64,000 nt of DNA from Winogradskyella tangerina (lineage in GTDB: Bacteria; Bacteroidota; Bacteroidia; Flavobacteriales; Flavobacteriaceae). Position numbers and translations under genes: made by a program. This document shows, piece by piece, positions 34,589-43,669 of this stretch (position 1 is its first letter; the number at the start of each line of letters is the position of its first letter). The notes below the pieces were generated by a model. The model was not told the DNA's origin, searched no databases, and saw only the letters and a program-made list of their open reading frames with translations. Where the stretch lies: contig NZ_QERF01000009.1 in the NCBI RefSeq assembly GCF_003260205.1, positions 62,001 through 126,000 of the forward strand. The letters are read 5' to 3'.

Positions 34589-36880
34589 TTATAGCGACTC
34601 GTCGTTTTCTAAAGGTTCAGAAGTCGATGGCTGGGCCGGTTTGATAGAACTGTCATGTGAATGAAAATATTCTTCTAACAGATTCATCATAGCAGTTAAC
34701 AAGTCTTTGGTTTCGAGCAATAAACTAAAATAAAGCGTCGTATTTTTCGGACTCGATTCTTCGTTTCTGGTGCGTTCTACCTGCTTTTGAATTTTTTCTC
34801 TAACCAGATCATAGATTTTTGCTTTGTCGCTAAGAACAGAACCGATCATTTCAAACGAACGCGTTTCAAATGCCTTTTGTGTTGTCTGGAATAAGGTTTC
34901 TAGATTAGCATCTAATTCTTTAAGTTCTTTTACCTGACTAAAAGTTAATTTCTTATGATTGTTATTGATGTGTTTATGACTCGCCTTTGAAATATAATCT
35001 AATGACTGAGTCATATCTTGTAAATGAGCAAGTATATTGATATAGAAGTTACTTGCTGCCACACTTGGTTCTTCAAGATTACGGATGAAATAGAAAATAT
35101 TGTCCTTAAGATCATCAATTTCATTTGAAAGCTTATCAACCTGCTGGCGGTTCTTTCTTAGGCGTTTCAAATCCTGAATAGCCAAACCATTAATAGCAGA
35201 TGTATAGATTCGGTTACCGCGCTTAATCACATTAGCAATATTCGCTGCACTCTCCTGAATAACACCTTGCGTAGAACTGCTTTCGGCACGTTCAAGATGA
35301 TCCTCTTCCTTCATAATTTTTGTGCTCTTACGATGCGATAAATAACTCCTTACCAATAAGACAATAGCAAGTGTTATTAATCCAATTAGAGCGTAGCCTT
35401 CACCATGATATAAAATATAGGCCATAATTGCAGCAGCAACAAAGGCACTGAATGCTGTGAAGAACCAACCTCCAATAACATTTAAAACACCAGCAACTCT
35501 ATAAACAGCACTTTCTGTACCCCAAGCTCTATCTGCTAATGAAGTACCCATCGCTACCATAAAAGTAACATAGGTGGTTGATAATGGTAGTTTCATTGAT
35601 GTAGCTATAGAGATCAAAACACTTGCTACCATTAAATTAACGGCCGCTCTTACCAAATCGAATGCCGGTCTATCACTGCCTTTAACAATTACATTTGGTT
35701 CAACAAATTGTTTGTTCGACCAGTTTTTAAAAGACTCTGGGAGCACGCGATTAATACTTTCGTTAAGACCAATCGTTAAACGAACAATATTTCTTGAAAG
35801 GAAATTAGGCTCGAAACGCTCTGTACCTTCATCTTGTCGAGATAGATCAACAGAAGTTTTTACAACGGCTTTTGCTTTACTTGAAAACCAAAGGGTAAAT
35901 ACCATGATTAAACCTGCAATAAGTAATAAGTAAGGTTCAGTTTGAACAGGTTCCCCTAGGGCGGTCATAGCATAAGTCGTTGGATCGGCGCCAGTTAATG
36001 ACCAATCTTCGTATGAATTATAAGCAGCAATTGGAACGCCAATAAAGTTTACCAGATCATTCCCAGCAAAGGCAACAGCCAAGGCAAAAGTTCCGATGAT
36101 AATAATTATGGTGTAGATCTTCGCATTAAATAATTTTATGGCCAAATATGAAAAGAGGGTAAAGACTGCGAAGCTTAAACCAACAAAAGTAAATGGGTTT
36201 GTGCTCAAAAATTCTTTTACAGACGGTGCCATAAATGCAGCATTTTTCAGACCCTTCACAATAATGAAATACATTATTGAAGTTATAGCAAATCCACTAA
36301 AAATAGCGCTATACCATGATGGCTTATCATTAAAATTAAATGATAATAAAAGGCGAGATATATATTGTACCAATGCACCAACAGTAAAAGCAACCACAAC
36401 GGAGAGTAGAATACCCAGTATAATGACTATGGCTTTTTCATTATTGATGTAATTCCCTAAGTCAATAATAGATTGGTCTTGATCTTTAGCGATTTTAATT
36501 AAAGCTACTGCCACGGAGGCACCTAATAATTCAAAAACAATGGAAACCGTAGTAGATGTAGGTAGGCCCATGGTATTAAAGAAATCTAAGAGTAGGATAT
36601 CAGTGAGCATCACCGCCATAAATATGACCATGATCTCATTAAACATAAACTCACCAGGATTGAAAATACCTTTCCGGGCTACTTCCATCATACCACTTGA
36701 GGTCATTGCACCAACAGCCACACCTAAACTGGCTACAATCATAATGGTTTTGAAAGAAACAGCTTTAGAACCTATTGCAGAGTTTAAGAAATTTACTGCA
36801 TCATTACTTACACCAACCACTAGGTCTGCAACGGCCAAGAATGCCAATGCAACTAGCATATAGACATAAAGGTTTTCCAT
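34589..36880 (-). CDS. Inorganic phosphate transporter (Pit family) with PhoU-like C-terminus
   Basis: A 763-residue inner-membrane phosphate permease, longer than the roughly 500-residue PitA. The duplicated Pit motif is seen in VGVSNDAVNFLNSAIG and DLVNFIGVPIAAY, and a second half in LPLSTTYVTFMVAMGTSLADR. Residues from about 540 on form a helical PhoU/DUF47-like domain (NVIKRGNRIYTSAINGLA). It converges with the Na/Pi symporter with no gap, so two phosphate uptake routes sit side by side. No pho-type box was recognised upstream. Confidence 0.92.
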   Translation of the reverse strand: MENLYVYMLVALAFLAVADLVVGVSNDAVNFLNSAIGSKAVSFKTIMIVASLGVAVGAMTSSGMMEVARKGIFNPGEFMFNEIMVIFMAVMLTDILLLDFFNTMGLPTSTTVSIVFELLGASVAVALIKIAKDQDQSIIDLGNYINNEKAIVIILGILLSVVVAFTVGALVQYISRLLLSFNFNDKPSWYSAIFSGFAITSIMYFIIVKGLKNAAFMAPSVKEFLSTNPFTFVGLSFAVFTLFSYLAIKLFNAKIYTIIIIIGTFALAVAFAGNDLVNFIGVPIAAYNSYEDWSLTGADPTTYAMTALGEPVQTEPYLLLIAGLIMVFTLWFSSKAKAVVKTSVDLSRQDEGTERFEPNFLSRNIVRLTIGLNESINRVLPESFKNWSNKQFVEPNVIVKGSDRPAFDLVRAAVNLMVASVLISIATSMKLPLSTTYVTFMVAMGTSLADRAWGTESAVYRVAGVLNVIGGWFFTAFSAFVAAAIMAYILYHGEGYALIGLITLAIVLLVRSYLSHRKSTKIMKEEDHLERAESSSTQGVIQESAANIANVIKRGNRIYTSAINGLAIQDLKRLRKNRQQVDKLSNEIDDLKDNIFYFIRNLEEPSVAASNFYINILAHLQDMTQSLDYISKASHKHINNNHKKLTFSQVKELKELDANLETLFQTTQKAFETRSFEMIGSVLSDKAKIYDLVREKIQKQVERTRNEESSPKNTTLYFSLLLETKDLLTAMMNLLEEYFHSHDSSIKPAQPSTSEPLENDESL

Positions 36881-37103
36881 GAAAAAGTATAGCTATAATT
36901 GTAGGCAAATGTCTTCTTTTAATTTGAACGCAATGTTACCAAAATGTTATGTTCTTTAGCTAGCGAATAAAAAGTCCATATTACCAATTCCTAATAGTAT
37001 TGAGACAATTGATGTTAGATTCTTCTGTGTTAAGATTAATAATATATAAATAGTTGAAAAACAGTATATTGAACACCCAATGTTAAATTAATGTTATCAA
37101 AAA

Positions 37104-37135
37104 GTTGCTTATAAGTAAATTTAATGTTAAGTTTG
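37104..37135 (+). promoter_or_regulatory. Promoter of the YwqK-like gene
   Basis: TAAGTTTG (37128-37135) fits the -7 element; GTTG at 37104-37107 can serve as the -33 element with 20 bases between them. The ATG is at 37167. Confidence 0.5.
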
Positions 37136-37166
37136 TAATATAATTATTAATAGAACCCCAACGGAT

Positions 37167-37526
37167 ATGAAAAAATTAGCAGTATTATTTTTAATGATGT
37201 GTGTGAGTTTTGTTTACTCACAAGATACAAAGGAGCCTAAATTAGAAAAGATTGGTGACCAAACATTTATAACATATTATCACGATAATGGTGAGATTAG
37301 TCAGACGGGGATGTTTAATGCCGACGGTAAGGTCCATGGTGAATGGAAAAGTTTCGATGCTGAAGGTAATAAGTTGGCCTTAGGAAATTATGACAATGGA
37401 AAGAAGGTAGGTAAGTGGTTTTTCTGGCAAGGTAATTCTTTGAAAGAGGTTGACTACATCGATTCTAAAATCGTTAGTGTTAATCAATGGGATAACAAAA
37501 CTAAAGTGGCTCTAAATAATAGATAA
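37167..37526 (+). CDS. Secreted MORN-repeat / YwqK-like protein
   Basis: A 119-residue protein with a signal peptide (MKKLAVLFLMMCVSFVYSQ). The mature part is a run of MORN-type beta hairpins (YYHDNGEISQTGMFNADGK, HGEWKSFDAEGNKLALGNY, GKKVGKWFFWQGNSLKEVDY), as in proteins labelled YwqK family antitoxin. The toxin link of that name comes from Bacillus and is not supported here. It is monocistronic, with its own promoter and a terminator shared with the TonB receptor gene. Confidence 0.85.
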   Translation: MKKLAVLFLMMCVSFVYSQDTKEPKLEKIGDQTFITYYHDNGEISQTGMFNADGKVHGEWKSFDAEGNKLALGNYDNGKKVGKWFFWQGNSLKEVDYIDSKIVSVNQWDNKTKVALNNR

Positions 37527-37541
37527 TTTGACATAAATAGA

Positions 37542-37576
37542 AAAAAAAGGCTCTCAATATTGAGAGCCTTTTTTTA
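37542..37576. terminator. Bidirectional terminator between YwqK-like and TonB receptor genes
   Basis: aggctctca and tgagagcct pair around a short loop, with A8 on one side and T7 on the other. Confidence 0.9.
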
Positions 37577-37594
37577 TGATATAAAATTGTATTC

Positions 37595-40429
37595 TTAAAA
37601 TTTATAGGTATAACCTAAAGAAAATTCAGTACCTGGTTGTCTCAACGAAAATACTGCATTGCTAGTTCCGAAAGACACATACTCGCTTAGGCGCTCAGCA
37701 CCTAGAATGTTATTTACTTTAATGTCTATTGCAGAACGACCATCTTCACCAAATGCTTTGTTCAGTGTAAAGTTTAAACTGTTGAATGGTTGTGTAAATA
37801 CATCCGGTACTAAGCCAATACCAACCACTTCTAAAGTTTCACCTTGCACGTTAAAGAATAATCCGGTTTGTAATCCTATGTCTGAATTATTATAATCAAG
37901 CCCCGCATTAATTACATAAGGAGCTTGTCCTTGCATATCTCTTTCACGCTCAATGGTTTCACCATCTCTAGCAGCAAGTTGTCTACTACTAAATTCGTCA
38001 TCACCCATAGTTAATCGTGATTCTGTAACGGTAATATTTGTGATTATTCTAAGGTTATTTAAGCCTTCAGAAATAAAACCTAGACGTTGACGTAATTCAA
38101 ATTCAGCACCAAATACTTCTGCATTACCTAAGTTTCCAAATGTAATTTGAGTAGGAGCTTGCTGAAAGAATACCTGCTCAATTGGATCAGTAAAATCTTT
38201 ATAGAAACCACTAACAGCAAACATTTGTCCGTTTTCACCAAAGAACTCATAACGAAGGTCAAAGTTGTTCACGTAAGTTGGAACTAAGTCTAATGTTCCT
38301 AAGAATAATCTATTGGTAATCGGATCGAAGATCTGTGCTAAAGAGGCCTCTCTAAATGAAGGACGCGCTGTAGTACGAGAAAAAGATGATCTTAAATTAG
38401 ATTTGTCGTTAAGCGCATAAATTAAATTCGCCGAAGGGAAAAAGTCAAATTCATCTAATATATTTTCTCTGTCAAAAACGAAATCATTATCCTGACCCGT
38501 ATAGAAAGATTTGAACGATTCAACTCTTAGCCCTAAAACTGATTTTAATTTTTCAGTAACATTAAATTCGGCAGATGCATAGGTTGCAGCAATATGATGT
38601 TCACCTTCGTAAGCATCATTCGGATTAAAGGTATCAATTGATATGAGATATGTACCGTTATCCGAATCTGGATTCCAAATGTTATTTGGGTTTAATAACT
38701 GATTGACATCACCACTTGCAATAAACGAATCATCACCTTGGATATTAAAGGTATAGTCATCAGTACTAAAATCTCTAAACTTATAGGTGTAAGCCCCACC
38801 AAATTTTATCTTAGCTGGTCTGCCAAAAAGCTCAATAGTTTTATCAAAATCGATCTTACCGGCCCAGTTTTCTTCAATTAGGTTTCTCCATAACTGAATA
38901 GGGAATGTTGCAGCAGATGGACTAACAAAGAATTCACCATTATCAGCTCTTTGTAGCGGTGTAATTCTGTGCGCTTTATCCATTACTTTAGAAAAAGTAG
39001 GCGCTAATTTCCACTCCATATTGAAGGCATTATCCTCATCAAAGCTATTCAGTCTGTGTTTACCTGTAAATAGAACATTGGTAATAGAACGCTCAGTATA
39101 GGTAACTGAGTTTTTTGTTAATGGTTCTAATCCTCCACCAACACCATCCTGAGATATGGTTTGATTGAAGAAACCTGCCGCAGACTCACCATTTTGAATA
39201 TGCAATAAGTTCACCTTGTACTTTGAACGATCGGTTTTGTAGGTTAACCCTAGCATACCGTTTAATATAACGTTGTTAATACCTTCAGAACCACTCGAAG
39301 CCAAAGTAAAGTTTAGATCATTGTCTGACGGGTCTGCATTGTTTTTTACAAAAGCGCCGTCTTGTCTGTTCTCATAGAAGGTAGTTTCATTCTTATAAGA
39401 GAATGATGCTTGATAACCAATTCTATTACTATCTCCAATTTCATACTGATTTCCTAAAGTGAATCCAAGGCCAAAGTTCATGCCACTGGTTGCTTGTTCA
39501 CCAGCAAGTTCACTTAAGAATCTGCTTGTTAGGGTTGTCAATAATAGTTTATTTTCGAATGTACCTGGAATTCTCTGATATCTGTTGATCGGTAAATTTC
39601 GTGTACCGTCATCATAACCAAAGAAATCGGTATCACTACCTTCAGATCGTAAGTAGTTATCGTTAAAGTGCATGTCTGGATTATAACCACTTCCTAAAGA
39701 AATAGAGTATTCTGCTTTTGAAGGGAAGTCTTTAGTTACAATATCAACAATACCTCCTGTAAAATCTGCTGGATATTCAGCAGCAGCAGACTTTAATACG
39801 ATAACATTTTCGATGATACTCGTTGGAAATAGATCCATCTGAATTGTATTTCTATCGGGATCTAAACCTGGAATATCCATACCATTTAAAGTTGTCTTTG
39901 TATAACGGTCACCAAGACCACGAACAAACACATATTTATCGCCCTGAATCGAAACACCAGGAACACTTTTAACAGCAGAAGCTACATTACTAGCTCCAGT
40001 ACTTTTGATAGCTTGAGATGAAAGACCATCTAAAACAACCGCTGCTTTTTTCTGAATATTTAATACTGCAGTTTCTGTATTACGTCTACTAGTTGTGGTA
40101 ATAACAACGGTGTCTAAAGAATTCGTTTCCATAACGACATCTAGAGTCACCACTTCATCATCCTTAACAACTACATCAGTAATTTCTTTGGTGGCATATC
40201 CTACGAAAGAGAACACCAAAGTGTATGTACCTGCTTCAAGCTCTAGAACATATTTCCCGTCAAAATCGGACGTTACACCTATAGAGGTGCCTTTTACTAA
40301 GATATTAGCGAAGGCCAATGGCTCATTAAATTCTCCATCAATAACAGTACCTGAAACCTTTCCTTGCGAGAAGGCCATTGACACGGTAAGAAATAAAACA
40401 AAAGCTAAAACGTTTTGTAATTTTTTCAT
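37595..40429 (-). CDS. TonB-dependent receptor with CarboxypepD_reg-like domain
   Basis: A 944-residue outer-membrane transporter. A signal peptide (ending AFSQ) is followed by a carboxypeptidase-regulatory-like beta domain (about 22-105, GKVSGTVIDGEFNEPLAFAN), the plug (about 125-240, with FVRGLGDRYTKTTLNGMDIP and ADFTGGIVDI), and a 22-strand barrel ending in FSLGYTYKF with the terminal aromatic residue. The substrate is not shown by sequence. A lipoprotein gene lies 64 bases upstream on the same strand. Nearby phosphate transporters raise the possibility of phosphate-related uptake, but this is weak. Confidence 0.93.
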   Translation of the reverse strand: MKKLQNVLAFVLFLTVSMAFSQGKVSGTVIDGEFNEPLAFANILVKGTSIGVTSDFDGKYVLELEAGTYTLVFSFVGYATKEITDVVVKDDEVVTLDVVMETNSLDTVVITTTSRRNTETAVLNIQKKAAVVLDGLSSQAIKSTGASNVASAVKSVPGVSIQGDKYVFVRGLGDRYTKTTLNGMDIPGLDPDRNTIQMDLFPTSIIENVIVLKSAAAEYPADFTGGIVDIVTKDFPSKAEYSISLGSGYNPDMHFNDNYLRSEGSDTDFFGYDDGTRNLPINRYQRIPGTFENKLLLTTLTSRFLSELAGEQATSGMNFGLGFTLGNQYEIGDSNRIGYQASFSYKNETTFYENRQDGAFVKNNADPSDNDLNFTLASSGSEGINNVILNGMLGLTYKTDRSKYKVNLLHIQNGESAAGFFNQTISQDGVGGGLEPLTKNSVTYTERSITNVLFTGKHRLNSFDEDNAFNMEWKLAPTFSKVMDKAHRITPLQRADNGEFFVSPSAATFPIQLWRNLIEENWAGKIDFDKTIELFGRPAKIKFGGAYTYKFRDFSTDDYTFNIQGDDSFIASGDVNQLLNPNNIWNPDSDNGTYLISIDTFNPNDAYEGEHHIAATYASAEFNVTEKLKSVLGLRVESFKSFYTGQDNDFVFDRENILDEFDFFPSANLIYALNDKSNLRSSFSRTTARPSFREASLAQIFDPITNRLFLGTLDLVPTYVNNFDLRYEFFGENGQMFAVSGFYKDFTDPIEQVFFQQAPTQITFGNLGNAEVFGAEFELRQRLGFISEGLNNLRIITNITVTESRLTMGDDEFSSRQLAARDGETIERERDMQGQAPYVINAGLDYNNSDIGLQTGLFFNVQGETLEVVGIGLVPDVFTQPFNSLNFTLNKAFGEDGRSAIDIKVNNILGAERLSEYVSFGTSNAVFSLRQPGTEFSLGYTYKF

Positions 40430-40444
40430 ATAAAATTAAATTAA

Positions 40445-40471
40445 TCCAACACCTACCTTGTAGGTGCTGGA
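40445..40471 (-). other. Stem-loop between lipoprotein and TonB receptor genes
   Basis: ccaacacctac and gtaggtgctgg form an 11-base-pair stem (one G-U) with a tiny loop in the 64-base gap. The T run after it is imperfect, so it may be a partial terminator setting the ratio of the two products or an mRNA processing site. Confidence 0.55.
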
Positions 40472-40493
40472 TTTATGAATGAAAAGTGATTAT

Positions 40494-41828
40494 TTAGAAT
40501 CCTAAACCACCTGCTACATTAGAGTAGGTCCAGCTTAGGTTAGAAGTTGTAGCTCCAACTGTTTGAGCACCTTCTGTTACTTGAGAAGCCCAGTTTGCAG
40601 CTCTTTCAGTAAATGACGGGCTTAAGATGATTTGCATTTCATCAACATCATTATCATCATTATCGTCATCACAGTTTTCGATACATCCTACTTTCTCTAC
40701 GAAAATTGAATTGTCAAATCCTACGATCTCCCAAGTTCCGAAGTTTAATAAACCATCTAAGAAATTCTGAGCAACATTGTTTCTATCTAACTCAACATCT
40801 TTACCATCAGGAAATCCGAAGGCATATACGTTTTCAGTTAAACCACGAGCTCTAGATCTGTAATCAGCGTACTCACCGTTTGAAGTAACAGAGTTCCCTA
40901 TGATAGTAGCATTACGTAAAATGAAAGAACCTTCGCTGCCTGCAGGAGTTGATCCTTCTGGACCATCAATTTCGAAAGCATGATCAGAAATATCACCTAA
41001 TACAACAACAGCGTTGTCAATGGTTCCTGAGTAGGCTTGGTCGATATCGATAGCGTCGTCACCTTGTGCCCATACTAATAAATTAGTAGCATCTACAGTA
41101 CCGCCAAAAAACTCGATTCCATCGTCAACGTTTGCAACAACCTCGATATTGTCGATAATTGTACCGTTACCAACACCACCTAAAGTAAGACCGTTGATCT
41201 CATTACCTTCACCGATTAATGCACCACCATGACGGATAGAAATATATCTCATTGTACCAGAGTTGTCATTGGCATCTGTACCACCATAAAGACCAAAAGT
41301 GTCATCAGCAGGAATACCTTCAATTTGTGCTTCAGGAATATCACCAGAGAAAGAACATGGTGCGTTACCTAAAACGATTAAACCACCCCAAAGACCTCTA
41401 TCGTCTTGGTCAAGGTTAGTTCCAGCAGTTTGACCACAAGTAATGTTATCAGCTGTAGATGTAAAAATAATTGGCTGATCTGAAGTTCCGTTTGCATTAA
41501 GTGTACCACCTCTTGCAACAATTAAAGCAGAAGCTAAAGATCCTGTTCCTGAAGATCCCTTAATGATCGTACCAGGATTAATAGTTAAAGTTGCTCCAGC
41601 AGGGATTACAACTTTTTGATTTAATTGATAGATATTATCGTTAGTCCAAATAGTTCCGTCGGCTATCTCACCTGTTACAGCAACAACAGGGCATTCATCT
41701 CCACCGTTTCCTGGATCATTTACAATAATTGTAGTTTCTTCGATAATGATTGGTGTATCGTCATCTTTAAAACAACCAGTTAATACTAGTGTTGAAGCTA
41801 CTAACGCGATTAAAAGTAATTTTTTCAT
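40494..41828 (-). CDS. Beta-helix-type lipoprotein of a TonB-linked locus
   Basis: A 444-residue lipoprotein from MKKLLLIALVASTLVLTGC (start 41828; the longer frame to 41909 adds residues without a signal peptide). After the lipidated Cys there is an acidic linker, then short beta-strand repeats rich in Gly, Asn and Asp (TLTINPGTIIKGSSGTGSL, IDNIEVVANVDDGIEFFGGT), typical of a right-handed parallel beta-helix. The C-terminal SPSFTERAANWASQVTEGAQ segment is a recurrent end in such proteins. It precedes the TonB receptor, suggesting a surface-exposed partner. Ligand unknown. Confidence 0.75.
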   Translation of the reverse strand: MKKLLLIALVASTLVLTGCFKDDDTPIIIEETTIIVNDPGNGGDECPVVAVTGEIADGTIWTNDNIYQLNQKVVIPAGATLTINPGTIIKGSSGTGSLASALIVARGGTLNANGTSDQPIIFTSTADNITCGQTAGTNLDQDDRGLWGGLIVLGNAPCSFSGDIPEAQIEGIPADDTFGLYGGTDANDNSGTMRYISIRHGGALIGEGNEINGLTLGGVGNGTIIDNIEVVANVDDGIEFFGGTVDATNLLVWAQGDDAIDIDQAYSGTIDNAVVVLGDISDHAFEIDGPEGSTPAGSEGSFILRNATIIGNSVTSNGEYADYRSRARGLTENVYAFGFPDGKDVELDRNNVAQNFLDGLLNFGTWEIVGFDNSIFVEKVGCIENCDDDNDDNDVDEMQIILSPSFTERAANWASQVTEGAQTVGATTSNLSWTYSNVAGGLGF

Positions 41829-42075
41829 TGAGTAAAATTTTAATAAACAATTTTTAGTTATCATTGTGGTGCAAAGAAACTGTGATATTCCCTTCTTTAG
41901 GTTAGACAATGATTAAACATTTGTAATGAAAAAGTTAGTTCAGCGTTAGCTTAATATTAAGCCAGTTATACTTATGGATACAATTTGTTAACATTGAAAC
42001 TTCTTCAATTTCAGAATCTTTTTTTACACGTTTCAGACACTAATTACATATCTTGCAGGGCATTAATTTTATACT

Positions 42076-43416
42076 ATGAATTGGGAACAATTATTGTCTC
42101 TTAGGCGTTACGGAGATACTAATAAAAGATTGAGAAAAGAGCAAGATGAAACCCGTGTTGGTTTCGAAGTTGACTACGACAGAATTATTTTTTCATCTGA
42201 ATTCAGAGGCTTACAAGATAAGACCCAAGTTGTTCCTTTATCTAAAACCGATTTTGTACACACCAGATTAACACACAGTCTGGAAGTAAGCGTAGTAGGT
42301 AGGTCATTAGGTCGAAAAGTAGGTAAACTACTTTTAGATAAACATCCGCATTTATCGAGTGTTCATGGATATAAGATCAATGATTTCGGAGCCATTGTTG
42401 CTGCGGCTGCATTAGCGCACGATATTGGTAATCCACCTTTCGGGCATTCTGGAGAGAAAGCGATTGGATCTTATTTTGTCAACGGAAAAGGGAATACCTT
42501 CAAGAGCATGATGACGGCTAAAGAATATCAAGATCTTTGTGATTTTGAAGGTAATGCAAATGGGTTCAAAATATTAACCGAAAGCCGACCAGGTAGAGAA
42601 GGCGGTCTTCGTCTCAGTTATGCGACTCTTGGGGCTTTTATGAAGTACCCGAAAGAATCGCTTCCTAAGAAACCAACGCAACACATCGTCGATAAAAAGT
42701 ATGGGTTTTTCCAAAGTGAAAAGACCATGTTCGAGGAGGTTGCGTCAGAGTTAGGATTGATTAAAAGAAGTGAGGAGCATTTAAACTACAATCGACATCC
42801 ATTGGCTTATTTGGTAGAAGCTGCAGATGATATTTGCTATACGATTATCGATTTTGAAGATGGCATAAATCTCGGATTGATCGAAGAAGATTATGCCCTC
42901 GAATACCTCATTAAGCTTGTTAAAGGTCGAATAATTACAGAAAATTATAATGCCCTAAAAACGACAGAAGATAGGGTGAGTTATTTGAGAGCTTTAGCTA
43001 TTAGCACTTTAATTGATGAGGCGGCGGCAATTTTCATGAAACATGAAGAGTCTATCTTGAAGGGTAACTTTGAAACGGCACTTTTAGACGCAAGTCAATA
43101 CAAAGCCCAGATCAAGGATATTATCGATCTGAGTGTGAAAAATGTTTACCGTTCAAAAGAGGTCATCAATAAGGAAATTGCAGGTTATGAGATTTTGAAT
43201 CAGCTTTTAGAAGTTCATGGAGCACTGGCTTTCAATTTTTATTCTAATAAGCTTACGCATTACGATCGCCTGTTATTGAACCTCTTGCCAGAAACAGTAA
43301 ATCTAGGGAATACTTCAGTATATAATAACCTTATGGCGGTATGTCTGTATATTTCTAAATTGTCTGATACAAACGCATTGTTATTGCATCAAAAGTTAAA
43401 AGGGCAAATTTTATAG
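42076..43416 (+). CDS. dgt: Deoxyguanosinetriphosphate triphosphohydrolase (HD domain)
   Basis: A 446-residue dNTP triphosphohydrolase releasing tripolyphosphate from dGTP and related dNTPs. The HD metal site is visible: His in RLTHSLEVSVVGRSLG, His-Asp in ALAHDIGNPPFGHSGE, and a later Asp in EAADDICYTIIDFEDG. The N-terminus with FSSEFRGLQDKTQV is typical. Length is normal for the Bacteroidota group. It is divergent from the lipoprotein gene and followed by a small membrane-protein ORF. Confidence 0.93.
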   Translation: MNWEQLLSLRRYGDTNKRLRKEQDETRVGFEVDYDRIIFSSEFRGLQDKTQVVPLSKTDFVHTRLTHSLEVSVVGRSLGRKVGKLLLDKHPHLSSVHGYKINDFGAIVAAAALAHDIGNPPFGHSGEKAIGSYFVNGKGNTFKSMMTAKEYQDLCDFEGNANGFKILTESRPGREGGLRLSYATLGAFMKYPKESLPKKPTQHIVDKKYGFFQSEKTMFEEVASELGLIKRSEEHLNYNRHPLAYLVEAADDICYTIIDFEDGINLGLIEEDYALEYLIKLVKGRIITENYNALKTTEDRVSYLRALAISTLIDEAAAIFMKHEESILKGNFETALLDASQYKAQIKDIIDLSVKNVYRSKEVINKEIAGYEILNQLLEVHGALAFNFYSNKLTHYDRLLLNLLPETVNLGNTSVYNNLMAVCLYISKLSDTNALLLHQKLKGQIL

Positions 43417-43498
43417 TATGCATTTCATCGATTAATTTTGTTTTTAACCGATATATTTATTTTATTTATCTCATAATCAGTCCCAAAAAAACCTACTT

Positions 43499-43669
43499 AT
43501 GAGAAATAATATAGCCGGAGGCTTAGTCATTTTTATGGTAGTCCTCACTTGTTTATTGATGCTCGATGATATTTCTAACGAGAAAGATCAAGTAGTAATT
43601 AAAGAAACCGCAGACATAGAGCAAATTGAGAATCAAAAGGATCTAGCTATTGTTGAGAACGAAGAGTAA
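43499..43669 (+). CDS. Small membrane protein, 56 aa, putative
   Basis: Starting at ATG 43499 the frame gives MRNNIAGGLVIFMVVLTCLL, then MLDDISNEKD and an acidic tail ending VENEE. One membrane helix near the N-terminus and a Glu/Asp/Lys-rich tail look like a real small protein. Its last 27 bases overlap the 3' end of dxs on the other strand. No family recognised. A genuine gene is likely from its composition, but expression is not proven. Confidence 0.5.
   Translation: MRNNIAGGLVIFMVVLTCLLMLDDISNEKDQVVIKETADIEQIENQKDLAIVENEE

Noticed and set aside
35574..36863. Several plus-strand frames of 104-119 codons opposite the Pit transporter
   Set aside because: They are shadows of the membrane-protein codons; the minus-strand gene is unambiguous.
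37167..37526. YwqK family antitoxin as part of a toxin-antitoxin pair
   Set aside because: It is secreted, stands alone and has no toxin partner; the name refers only to MORN-like repeats.
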